Of a stretch of 64,000 nt of DNA, positions 26,703-34,684 are shown one piece after another. Position 1 is the stretch's first letter, and each line of letters starts with the position of its first letter. The stretch comes from Verrucomicrobia bacterium LP2A. GTDB taxonomy: Bacteria; Verrucomicrobiota; Verrucomicrobiia; Methylacidiphilales; Methylacidiphilaceae. The stretch spans positions 620,001 through 684,000 of the forward strand of contig JAFS01000002.1 of assembly GCA_000526255.1 (NCBI GenBank), given 5' to 3'. A program made the translations under genes and the position numbers. The notes under the pieces are model-generated. The model was not told the DNA's origin. It did no database searches and saw only the letters and a program-made list of their open reading frames with translations.

Positions 26703-27998
26703 TTACCGCAGCGAAGCCTCTAGCTCCTCGGTAAGCGCGCTCTTGATCTTTCCATCTTCGAGACGAGCGAAGACATCGGTTAAAAAGCCGAGCACGAAAA
26801 GCCGCTGAGCCGCTGCGAGCGGGATGCCGCGTTGCAGACAGTAGAAGAGCTCTTCCGGATCGACCTGCCCGACCGTCGAGCCGTGGGTACAGCGCACGTC
26901 GTTGGCCAGAATCTCAAGGCCGGGCAGCGAGTTGGCTTCAGCGTCGTGGCTCAAGATGAGATTACGGTTGCTCTGGTAAGCGTCTGTCCGTTGCGCCGCG
27001 GGATCGACATCGATCATGCCGGCGAAGATCGTACGGGACGCGTCGTACAAAGCGCTTTTGTAGAGAAGGTCGCTCTTCGTGTCGGGTGCGACATGTTCTT
27101 GGAACGAGCGCTGGTCGAATTCCTGCCGACCGCGCGCCAGGGTGGCGGAGAGCATCACGCTCCGGGCGCCGGGTCCGAGGAGGCGGCTTCGACTTTCGGT
27201 TCGCGTGTAGCTTCCTCCTTGATTGAGCTGGAAGGTCGTGGCGCTGGCGTCGCGAGAGAGGCGGATGGAGGCGAGGTCGAAGGAGCAGACTCCCTCGGCC
27301 CAGTTCCGGTGGGTCAGCAGGTCGAGACTGGCTCCGGGTCCGACGAAGAGCTCTTGCACCGAGCAGGCAAAGCCGCCTCGGGGGTTGGTGGAGCTGAAGC
27401 GGAGGTGAACCCGAGCGCGCGCATTCTCTTGGAGGATGACGAGGATGTGGGGGAATGTCGCGGCATGTGCCTCAGTCATCCAGAAGGAGAGATCGACCGG
27501 CTCTGCCAGCTCCACTCCGGCAGGCACGTACAAGGCAGCTCCGGCGGTGGCGCAGGCGCGATGGAGGGATTCGAGCTTTTCCGCCCCGAGGCCGACCCGC
27601 TCCTGGAAGAGGTGACTCTGGAGCAGATCCGCCTCCTTGGTCGCTGCTTCGAGGAGGGGAGCAAAGACGACCCCCTTTTCTCTCGCCTCTGGGGAGAGGC
27701 CCCGGGAGAAGAGAAGGGCATCATTGGCAAAGAGCAGGGAGGGCGCCTCTCCGGAGGAAAAATACCCTTGGAGGTCGGCAAGCGCTGGCGCGGCGACAGG
27801 GACTCCCGCCGTGCAGCCGTTCAGCGCTACCTTGCTCAAATCGCTGAAGCGCCACCGCTCGTCCTTTCGGCTCGGCATGGGCAGGCGTTCATAGTCGATC
27901 CACGCCGCATCCTGTATCTCTTTCCACCAGGCGGGAAGAACCGCCGGCTTCGCGCTCCCATTCGGAGCCTCAGTGATCACTCGTTTTGGCAGATCCAC
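26703..27998 (-). CDS. sufD: Fe-S cluster assembly protein SufD
   Basis: Partner of SufB in the SufBC2D scaffold. 431 residues. The C-terminal SufBD core contains RQEFDQRSFQEHVAPDTKSDLLYKSAL-like sequence, SRTIFAGMIDVDP, and NSLPGLEILANDVRCTHGSTVG with the histidine typical of SufD, followed by ELFYCLQRGI. It is 20 bp downstream of sufB and follows the order sufC-sufB-sufD. Confidence 0.93.
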   Translation of the reverse strand: MDLPKRVITEAPNGSAKPAVLPAWWKEIQDAAWIDYERLPMPSRKDERWRFSDLSKVALNGCTAGVPVAAPALADLQGYFSSGEAPSLLFANDALLFSRGLSPEAREKGVVFAPLLEAATKEADLLQSHLFQERVGLGAEKLESLHRACATAGAALYVPAGVELAEPVDLSFWMTEAHAATFPHILVILQENARARVHLRFSSTNPRGGFACSVQELFVGPGASLDLLTHRNWAEGVCSFDLASIRLSRDASATTFQLNQGGSYTRTESRSRLLGPGARSVMLSATLARGRQEFDQRSFQEHVAPDTKSDLLYKSALYDASRTIFAGMIDVDPAAQRTDAYQSNRNLILSHDAEANSLPGLEILANDVRCTHGSTVGQVDPEELFYCLQRGIPLAAAQRLFVLGFLTDVFARLEDGKIKSALTEELEASLR

Positions 27999-28018
27999 GT
28001 CTCCTCCATGGGCACCGG

Positions 28019-29443
28019 TCAGCCGACGGAGCCTTCCATTTCCAAGTCGATCAGCCGCTTAAGCTCCACGCTGTATTCCATCGGGAACTCGCGGACGAGG
28101 TCGTTGATGAAGCCATTGACGCTCAAACTCATGGCTTCGGACTCCGGCAGCCCCCGCTGCTGCATGTAGAAGACCTGTTCGGCGCTGATCTTGCTCACGC
28201 TGGCTTCATGTTGGACCGCGCTCTGGTTCCCGCGGAGCGTGATGGCCGGATAGGTGTCGGTCCGAGAAGTCGTGTTGATGAGGAGCGCATCGCACTCGGT
28301 GTTGTTCTTGCACCCCTTGAGGTGCCTGGGAATCGTTACCTGGCCGCGGTAGCTGGAGCGCCCCGCGCCGATGCTGATGCTCTTGGCAACGATGTTGCTG
28401 GTGGTCTCGTCGGCGAGATGGATCATCTTTGCCCCGGTATCCTGGTGCTGGCCGTTGTTGGCCAGCGCAATGCTGAGCACCTCTCCGCGCGCCTTGCGGC
28501 CGCGGAGAATCACGGCGGGATACTTCATGGTCAGGCGCGAGCCGATATTGCAGTCGATCCAGCGGATCTCCGCATTCTCCATGGCCATCCCCCTCTTGGT
28601 GACGAGGTTGAAGACGTTTGGACTCCAGTTTTGGACCGTGATGTACTGGATTTTCGCTCCGGGGAGCGCAACCAGCTCCACGACTGCGCTGTGAAGCGTT
28701 GCCGAGTCGAAGCGCGGAGCGGTGCAGCCCTCCATATAGGTCACCTCCGATCCCTCGTCGGCGATGATGAGGGTGCGCTCGAATTGGCCGAAACTTTCCG
28801 CATTGATCCGGAAGTAGGCCTGCAGCGGGTGGCTTACCTTGAGGCCGGGAGGGACGTAGATGAAGCTTCCGCCGCTGAACACCGCGCTGTTCAGAGCAGC
28901 AAATTTGTTATCTCCCGGCGGGATGACCTTACCGAACCATTTGCGAAAGATTTCCGGGTGCTTGTGAAGCCCTTCGGTGCTCCCGACGAAGATGACCCCC
29001 TGGTCGCGAAGAGCGTCCTTCATGTTGGAATAGGCCGCTTCGCTGTCGAACTGGGCCTCCACCCCCGCAAGAAACTTGCGCTCTTGCTCCGGCACGCCAA
29101 GGCGCTCGAAGGTGCGTTTCACCTCGTCCGGAACCTCTTCCCAAGTCCTGCCGGCCCGCTGCCCATGGGCCAAGTAGTATCGGATTTGCGAGAAGTCGAT
29201 TTCTTCCAATTGTTTGCTTGCCCAATGGGTGGGTAAAGGCTCGCGAAGAAAGATCGCTAGTGCGCGCTTGCGGAACTCGCGGAGCCATTCCGGATCGCCT
29301 TTGGCGTCGCAGATGTAGTCGACTGTCTGCTCGGAAAGTCCCGTTCCGGCGTCATAGGCGTACTTTACATCATAGTGAAAGTCGCCCAGGTTTCGGTCGA
29401 GTTGGAGCAGGTTGGTTCCGGCGGCGTCTGGCTGTTCTGTCAT
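28019..29443 (-). CDS. sufB: Fe-S cluster assembly protein SufB
   Basis: Scaffold subunit on which Fe-S clusters are built. 474 residues, the standard length. Signatures are [74 protein letters not shown], and near the C terminus [20 protein letters not shown]. It starts 30 bp after the sufC stop. No sufS or sufE/U gene is in the cluster. Confidence 0.96.
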   Translation of the reverse strand: MTEQPDAAGTNLLQLDRNLGDFHYDVKYAYDAGTGLSEQTVDYICDAKGDPEWLREFRKRALAIFLREPLPTHWASKQLEEIDFSQIRYYLAHGQRAGRTWEEVPDEVKRTFERLGVPEQERKFLAGVEAQFDSEAAYSNMKDALRDQGVIFVGSTEGLHKHPEIFRKWFGKVIPPGDNKFAALNSAVFSGGSFIYVPPGLKVSHPLQAYFRINAESFGQFERTLIIADEGSEVTYMEGCTAPRFDSATLHSAVVELVALPGAKIQYITVQNWSPNVFNLVTKRGMAMENAEIRWIDCNIGSRLTMKYPAVILRGRKARGEVLSIALANNGQHQDTGAKMIHLADETTSNIVAKSISIGAGRSSYRGQVTIPRHLKGCKNNTECDALLINTTSRTDTYPAITLRGNQSAVQHEASVSKISAEQVFYMQQRGLPESEAMSLSVNGFINDLVREFPMEYSVELKRLIDLEMEGSVG

Positions 29444-29473
29444 GATTGCGTCTCCTTCTTCGAAAGACTATGC

Positions 29474-30256
29474 CTAAACTCCCGTCTCCGCTAGGGGAGA
29501 AAGATTCGGGGAGCCGTAGCGCTCCTCGAGGGAGCCGTACCCGCGCCGCTCGAGCTCCAAGGCGAGTTCCGGCCCCCCGCTCTGGACGATTCGCCCCGCT
29601 ACCATGACATGGACGAAGTCCGGGGTGATGTAATCAAGGAGCCTCTGATAGTGGGTGATGATCAGAAAGCCCACTTCGGGGCCCCGCAGGCGGTTGACTC
29701 CATTGGCAACGACCTTGAGAGCGTCGATATCGAGACCGCTGTCGGTCTCGTCCAGAATGCCGTAGCGGGGGCGGAGCATCGCCAGTTGCAGCACTTCCGC
29801 ACGTTTCTTCTCTCCTCCCGAAAAGCCGGCGTTCAAGGAGCGCGAGCTGAATTGGCGCTGCATCCCGAGAGCGTCCATTTCGTGATAGAGCTTCTGATAA
29901 AACTCGGTCACGGAGAGGGATTCTCCTTCGGGAAGCCGTGCCTGTGCCGCGGCCCTCAGGAAGTTAGCGATGCTCACCCCGGGGATTTCGCAGGGATATT
30001 GAAAAGCGAGGAAAAGGCCCATCCGAGCGCGCTCATCGGGCTCGCGATCGAGCAGCGGGACACCGTCCAGCGAGACGGAACCCTGAGTCACTTCGTAATC
30101 GGGATGGCCGGAAAGCACCTTGGCCAGCGTACTCTTTCCCGACCCGTTGGGCCCCATGATGGCATGGGTCTCTCCCGCCCGAATCTCCAGGGAAATGCCT
30201 CGCAGAATTGGCCGTTCGACTATCCTTGCATGCAGGTCGCAGATTTGGAGGCTCAT
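29474..30256 (-). CDS. sufC: Fe-S cluster assembly ATPase SufC
   Basis: ABC-type ATPase of the SufBC2D complex, cytoplasmic. 260 residues starting [12 protein letters not shown] at ATG 30254-30256; Walker [15 protein letters not shown], the signature [18 protein letters not shown] and Walker [18 protein letters not shown] are complete. The open frame continues upstream to 30400 without SufC similarity. It is the first gene of the suf cluster; a region of about 230 bp separates it from the divergent tRNA-Pro. Confidence 0.96.
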   Translation of the reverse strand: MSLQICDLHARIVERPILRGISLEIRAGETHAIMGPNGSGKSTLAKVLSGHPDYEVTQGSVSLDGVPLLDREPDERARMGLFLAFQYPCEIPGVSIANFLRAAAQARLPEGESLSVTEFYQKLYHEMDALGMQRQFSSRSLNAGFSGGEKKRAEVLQLAMLRPRYGILDETDSGLDIDALKVVANGVNRLRGPEVGFLIITHYQRLLDYITPDFVHVMVAGRIVQSGGPELALELERRGYGSLEERYGSPNLSPLAETGV

Positions 30257-30401
30257 GGCTCGAGTTGTTTTTCCTGTTCTTCGTTCGCGTGGAGCAAAAA
30301 CCGTGCCGGCTTCGCGTCTCCGGGAATTCCCTATCTCTGTCGGAGAAAATGCTACACTTTGTCGGAAGAGTAACATGGCAAAAAGAAGCAGGTGCAGCAA
30401 T

Positions 30402-30432
30402 TTGTCTTTTTTTATGCCACGGGCAGGATACT
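30402..30432 (+). promoter_or_regulatory. Possible promoter of tRNA-Pro
   Basis: TTGTCT (30402-30407) and GATACT (30427-30432) are separated by 19 bp, one or two more than ideal. Initiation near 30439 would place the tRNA 5 prime end about 45 bases downstream. The spacer includes a T7 run. Confidence 0.3.
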
Positions 30433-30484
30433 GTTTGAGGCGGATCCGCCGCCGGGATCCGCAAGGCGGCTTTGTCCGGCAACA

Positions 30485-30559
30485 CGGAGTGTAGCTCAGC
30501 CTGGTCAGAGCGCTTGCTTTGGGAGCAAGAAGTCGCAGGTTCGAATCCTGTCACTCCGA
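30485..30559 (+). tRNA. tRNA-Pro (anticodon TGG)
   Basis: Acceptor stem CGGAGTG (30485-30491) pairs with CACTCCG (30552-30558). The D arm has TAGCTCAGCCTGGTCAGAG, the anticodon loop TTTGGGA carries TGG, and the T arm has AGGTTCGAATCCT. The discriminator is A and CCA is not encoded. It stands alone between sufC and the ATPase pair. Confidence 0.96.
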
Positions 30560-30582
30560 GTGCGAGCGAACTGGTTCGTATC

Positions 30583-31668
30583 CTATTCTTTCGATGCCGA
30601 GCCGCCCAGCATCCCTGTGTCGAGACGGGTTAAGAAGCGCTCCTTGTCCCGAGCATGCCGGAAGGACTCCTCGGCGCCGACGATCCCGGAGTGACAGAGA
30701 TCCCACAAGGCATCGTCAACGTGCTTGCCTCCCTCCGCTCCCACTTGGACGAACTCTTTGAGGGTGCCGGGCGCTCCGTCCCGAATCGCAGCCGCCACTG
30801 CGGGATGGACAGGAAGGGTTTCGTAGAGGACGGCGACTCCCTTCCCGTCCAGACGCGGAAGGAAGGTTGGGGATAGGACCAGGCGTAGCGTCGCCGCCAA
30901 GCGCTCAGCACCTGTATTCTTTTCGCTTTGCCGGAGGGTGTGAAGCAAGCTTGCCACCCCAGCCGGCCCTCCCTCGGCCTCATGGGTCGCGAGCACGAGC
31001 TTTCCCGATTCGGCCAAATCGAGAGCCGCCTCGATCGCCGCCGCCCCGCGCAGGGGATCGATGGCCACCATGTCCGCGTCGCGAGCGAGAGGCGAGCCGA
31101 GTGCCGTCGCCATGTCGGGAAAATCCCGTGGAGCCTCCCAATGGCTGATCCAGCTTCGTCCGGGAGGATAGGAAAAGCGGGCCGACTCTTCTTCCAGTGC
31201 GAGGATGCGCCAGCACTCGACGTTGCCCAGCCAGGCAACCAGGCTTGCAAGGAGGGTCGTCTTTCCTGCGGCGATTCCGCCCGCGAGCAGGACCAGTCCC
31301 CGGAGGTCGCCCAAATGGCGAAGGGGGGGAGGAGCGATACGCGGGTCGAATGGGGGTGGGGAAAGGAGAGGGAAGAGAATCATGCCGGCCGCTGGCTTTG
31401 CCGCGGCGAAGCGACCGCGAAAGCGGACGCCGCCGGGGCCCGGATAGAGGAGGATCCGGCCACTCCCTACGCGCTCCGCCTCGCTCCAACCGTCGGTCCC
31501 AGCCAGGGATTGTAGCCAATGCGTCGCTTGCTCGGGAGAAACCGGAGGAAAGGGCAAGGGGCCGAGCTTCCCGTTCACTCGCGCCGCAGGCGCTTCGCCC
31601 TCGAAGAGGTGAACGGCGGTCGCGCCGTTCGCAAGGGCCGACGCGAGAATCTCGTCGAGATCGTTCAC
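30583..31668 (-). CDS. PilT/GspE-like secretion ATPase paralogue, degenerate (downstream copy)
   Basis: 361 residues resembling a PilT-type hexameric ATPase with N-terminal domain (about 1-120) and RecA-like core. The P-loop is AGGIAAGKTTLLASL, and CWRILALEEESARF resembles the Asp box of PilT. The Walker B region reads ARDADMVAIDPLRG where PilT has the VGEMRD/DEIRD type, and the HVxTT histidine box reads LVLATHEAEG. These changes suggest altered or lost ATPase function, or a regulatory subunit. The GTG start at 31666-31668 overlaps the stop of the upstream paralogue (GTGA), so they are translated together. No pilin genes are nearby. Confidence 0.7.
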   Translation of the reverse strand: MNDLDEILASALANGATAVHLFEGEAPAARVNGKLGPLPFPPVSPEQATHWLQSLAGTDGWSEAERVGSGRILLYPGPGGVRFRGRFAAAKPAAGMILFPLLSPPPFDPRIAPPPLRHLGDLRGLVLLAGGIAAGKTTLLASLVAWLGNVECWRILALEEESARFSYPPGRSWISHWEAPRDFPDMATALGSPLARDADMVAIDPLRGAAAIEAALDLAESGKLVLATHEAEGGPAGVASLLHTLRQSEKNTGAERLAATLRLVLSPTFLPRLDGKGVAVLYETLPVHPAVAAAIRDGAPGTLKEFVQVGAEGGKHVDDALWDLCHSGIVGAEESFRHARDKERFLTRLDTGMLGGSASKE

Positions 31669-32957
31669 AGGGCACCGGGAAAGTCGGGTGCGTGCATCCT
31701 CGCTACCCATCGCGGTCGATATCGACAGCGCGCATAGGCCGCCTCCATCGTGATGCGGCTCTCTTGGAACAACCGCCACAGAGAGTCGTCGATCGGCTGA
31801 AAATGCTTTCCTTCGCCGACATCGAGAACGCTCTCGATCCGTTCCGGCTTCGCCTTCGTCAAGGCGGCCGAGGCCGCCGGAACGTTCCGGAAGAGCTCGG
31901 TCGCGGACACGCGCTCCTTGCCTGTTGCTCCGGGGATCAACTCCAGGGCGATGATGGCCCGTAGCGTTCGAACGAGCAAGGAGCGGCTCGCCTCTTGGGG
32001 CATCTCGGCGCAGAGACTCCGCAGTACCTCCGCCACCCCGCAAAGACCGAGGGTCGCCATCACCAGCGCGCCGCTGCGAGCCGTCTCCTCCACCAATAGC
32101 GGGAGAGTGCTCGGGCCTATGGAGATATCCAGAAGCAAGACGTCCGGATCCATGGTAAAGGCTGCGCGAAGCACTTCATCCCTCTCTCCGTGGAGCTCGG
32201 CGAAGGCGATGCGGATGGGTCGAGGTGGGGCGTCCTCCCAGGCGTGCTCCGGCAGATCCTCCAGAATGACGACCCGCCCGGGGCGCGACCGGCGGACTTG
32301 CCGACCGAGCGCGGTGAGGAGTGTCGATTTTCCCTGGCCGGGGCCGCCGGCCACGATGATCAGCCCTGAGGGAATCGTCGCCAGGGCCATCGTTGCTTCC
32401 ATTCCGAGCTCGCTGAGCTCAGGAGAATGAGGAAAGGGCAGGCGAAAGCTGAGAAAATAGCCGGTTGCATCCCGGCCCACGGTCAGCCGGGCCCGCATCC
32501 GGCCTCCGGCGTACGGGAGAGAAGCCCACCCCAGTCGGGCCAGCGATTCTCTCCCGTGGGCCGAGAGGGTCCGTTCGACGATCTCTGCGACGTGCTGGGC
32601 GGAGAGAGCGCTCCACCCTCTGCCCAGGCTTCGGAGACGTCCATGGCGACGGCAGAGAGGAGGACGATCCGGGGCCAAATGGAGGTCCGAGCATCCCTGC
32701 AGGGCGGCTTCCCTCAGGCATTGATCCACAAAGGGCTCTCCATGGGCCCTCTGCGGCTCGCTTGCCTCTTGCTGCCGCAGCCAAGCCCTCTGGGCGGAAT
32801 CGATCATTCCCTGCTCATGCAGGAGATCCGCCGCGTTCGCCTCGGGGAGGGTAGCCAAAGCTGCGCGTATCGCGGGAAGCCGAGCCTCCTCGAACCAGCG
32901 GTGGCCGATGGCGATCGCAAGAATGCGTTCGTTGCCTGAATCTTGCGCGGGGGGCAT
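31665..32957 (-). CDS. PilT/GspE-like secretion ATPase paralogue (upstream copy)
   Basis: 430 residues. The first about 80 residues are helical, with ADLLHEQGMIDSAQRAWL reminiscent of the GspE N-terminal domain. The N-terminal PAS-like subdomain begins near QGCSDLHLAPDRPPL, which matches the ASDLH motif of PilT-type ATPases, and the P-loop is VAGGPGQGKSTLLTAL. The Walker B stretch is DVLLLDISIGPSTL, without the usual glutamate-arginine pair, and the later box is ALVMATLGLCG. The start at ATG 32955-32957 is 147 bp from the divergent hisB; upstream continuations overlap hisB antisense. Confidence 0.72.
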   Translation of the reverse strand: MPPAQDSGNERILAIAIGHRWFEEARLPAIRAALATLPEANAADLLHEQGMIDSAQRAWLRQQEASEPQRAHGEPFVDQCLREAALQGCSDLHLAPDRPPLCRRHGRLRSLGRGWSALSAQHVAEIVERTLSAHGRESLARLGWASLPYAGGRMRARLTVGRDATGYFLSFRLPFPHSPELSELGMEATMALATIPSGLIIVAGGPGQGKSTLLTALGRQVRRSRPGRVVILEDLPEHAWEDAPPRPIRIAFAELHGERDEVLRAAFTMDPDVLLLDISIGPSTLPLLVEETARSGALVMATLGLCGVAEVLRSLCAEMPQEASRSLLVRTLRAIIALELIPGATGKERVSATELFRNVPAASAALTKAKPERIESVLDVGEGKHFQPIDDSLWRLFQESRITMEAAYARCRYRPRWVARMHAPDFPGAL

Positions 32958-33104
32958 CCGACTCCACACCTTAGCGGAACGGGCGACCGATTCCAAGGCC
33001 GTGTCCGGGGGAGCCGAGCGGATGCGGCGACGACAGGGACTCGGGCCGATGCACTTCGCCCCAAGGCCATTGTTCTTTGCGGAGGAAGCAGCTTCTGCTA
33101 CGGA

Positions 33105-33716
33105 ATGTGTGTGGCCCCCCATCGAACAGCGAGGGTCGAGCGATCGACGAAGGAAACGGAAATCTCCCTCTTGCTCGGCCTGGACGGCACCGGAAGAGGC
33201 GAGATCGGGACGGGCATTCCCTTCTTCGACCATATGCTCGAGCTTTTTGCCCGCCATGGGCTCTTTGATCTCCAGGTGCATGCCCGTGGCGATCGAGAGG
33301 TCGACTTCCACCACTCCGTAGAGGACGTCGGCATCTGCCTCGGCCAGGCGGTGCAAGAGGCCCTCGGCGATAAAAAAGGCATTCGCCGCTACGGATTTGC
33401 CCTGGTGCCGATGGACGAGGCATTGGCGCAGGCGGCGATCGACGTGAGCGGCAGGCCGTTCTTGGCCCTGCGAACACCCGATCTCCCCCCCCTCGCGCTT
33501 CTCCATGCGGGCGCATTTCCCGCGCAGCTGCTCGAAGAATTTCTCCGCGCGTTGACCGTGCATGGGATGCTGACGCTCCATCTCGAGATCCGAGCCGCCC
33601 GGGATCCGCATCACCTATTGGAAGCATCGTTCAAGGCCGTGGCGCGCGCGCTTGCCATGAGCGTGGAAAGAGACGGACGAATCGTCGACGTGCCAAGCAC
33701 AAAGGGAGTCTTGTAG
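33105..33716 (+). CDS. hisB: Imidazoleglycerol-phosphate dehydratase
   Basis: Manganese enzyme of histidine synthesis converting imidazole glycerol phosphate to imidazole acetol phosphate. The 203-residue product has GIPFFDHMLELFARHG, DFHHSVEDVGICLG, RPFLALRTP, VHGMLTLHLE and a C-terminal HHLLEASFKAVARAL, all family blocks with the metal-binding His/Glu residues. Monofunctional form without the phosphatase domain. The start may be ATG 33105 or GTG 33111. It is followed 17 bp later by the DHPS-like gene, so both are probably in one transcript. Confidence 0.94.
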   Translation: MCVAPHRTARVERSTKETEISLLLGLDGTGRGEIGTGIPFFDHMLELFARHGLFDLQVHARGDREVDFHHSVEDVGICLGQAVQEALGDKKGIRRYGFALVPMDEALAQAAIDVSGRPFLALRTPDLPPLALLHAGAFPAQLLEEFLRALTVHGMLTLHLEIRAARDPHHLLEASFKAVARALAMSVERDGRIVDVPSTKGVL

Positions 33717-33733
33717 CGGAAAAGCGGAAAGGG

Positions 33734-34684
33734 TTGGCTGTGCTCTCGCTGCGTGATTTGGGTGCTCTCGCCAGTCGCTACGCTTCGCTGCTCGACCGGC
33801 CATCCCACGAGTTCGAGCTCCGGGGCCGCACCTTCGGAGGCCGAGAGGCGGCCGCTACCCCCCAGCTCATGGGGGTGATCAATCTCTCTCCCGACTCTTG
33901 GTATCGCGAGAGCGTCGCCCTCTCGTCCGAAGCCGCGATTCGGCGCGGGCAGCTCTTGGCCGATGCGGGAGCGGTCCTTCTCGATGTCGGGACGGAGTCT
34001 TCCCTCGATTACGCGGCGCGGGTTGCGCCGGAAGACCAGATACGCAAATTGATGCCGGTCATCGAAGGTCTGGTCGCTCGGCAGCTCTTGGTTTCGATCG
34101 AAACCTACCACCCGCTGGTGGCGCAAGCGGCACTGCGCGCGGGGGCGGCGGTCATCAACTTCACCGGAAGAGAAGGTTGGGAAGAGCTCCTTCCGCTCCT
34201 TGCGAAGGAAGACGCGGGGTTGATTGTCAACTTTGTGGAAGGCGCCCATGTGCGGGACCCGCGCGCGGTGCGCTTATCGCACGATGCGATCGGCGACTTG
34301 CTGCCCTATTTCGAAGAGCGCTGCCGCCTCGCCGAAAGGGCTGGGATACGCAGGCTCTGGATCGATCCCGGCCTGGGGTTTTACTATCCGAACCTTCAAG
34401 ACGGGGCGGTGCGGATCGAGCGACAGATCGAGATTTTCCTGGGAAGCTTTCGCCTGCACGAGCTGGGATGGCCGGTCTGCCATGCCCTGCCGCATGCCTT
34501 CGAATGTTTCGAGGAGGAGGTCCGTTGTGCGGAACCGTTTTTCGCAGTGCTCGCCATTCTGGGGCAGACCGATCTACTCCGCACTCATGAAGTCGCTCGA
34601 GTCCTTGGGGTCGTCCGCGCTATGAGGCTCTTCGGCGCTGGACGGAGGTCGGATCCTTTTCGTCGGGAAGGCTTCCCAGGATGA
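33734..34684 (+). CDS. Divergent dihydropteroate synthase-like pterin-binding protein
   Basis: 316 residues with a TIM-barrel pterin-binding fold. MGVINLSPDSWY corresponds to the MG(I/V)xNxTPDSF motif, ADAGAVLLDVGTES to the GAxxxDxGGESTRP motif, LLVSIETYHPLVAQAALRAGAAVINFTG to the SIDTxxxxVAxxAxxxGAxxIND motif, and LWIDPGLGFYY to the DPGxGFGK motif. Several catalytic positions differ: the second motif lacks STRP, the third has ETY and NFTG, and no lysine is seen in the fourth. The start is a TTG with GTG 33740 as alternative. It may be a true FolP variant or a diverged paralogue with another substrate. Confidence 0.65.
   Translation: MAVLSLRDLGALASRYASLLDRPSHEFELRGRTFGGREAAATPQLMGVINLSPDSWYRESVALSSEAAIRRGQLLADAGAVLLDVGTESSLDYAARVAPEDQIRKLMPVIEGLVARQLLVSIETYHPLVAQAALRAGAAVINFTGREGWEELLPLLAKEDAGLIVNFVEGAHVRDPRAVRLSHDAIGDLLPYFEERCRLAERAGIRRLWIDPGLGFYYPNLQDGAVRIERQIEIFLGSFRLHELGWPVCHALPHAFECFEEEVRCAEPFFAVLAILGQTDLLRTHEVARVLGVVRAMRLFGAGRRSDPFRREGFPG

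Noticed and set aside
26832-29236. Long plus-strand open frames of 445 and 416 codons
   Set aside because: Shadows of sufD and sufB, which are intact on the minus strand.
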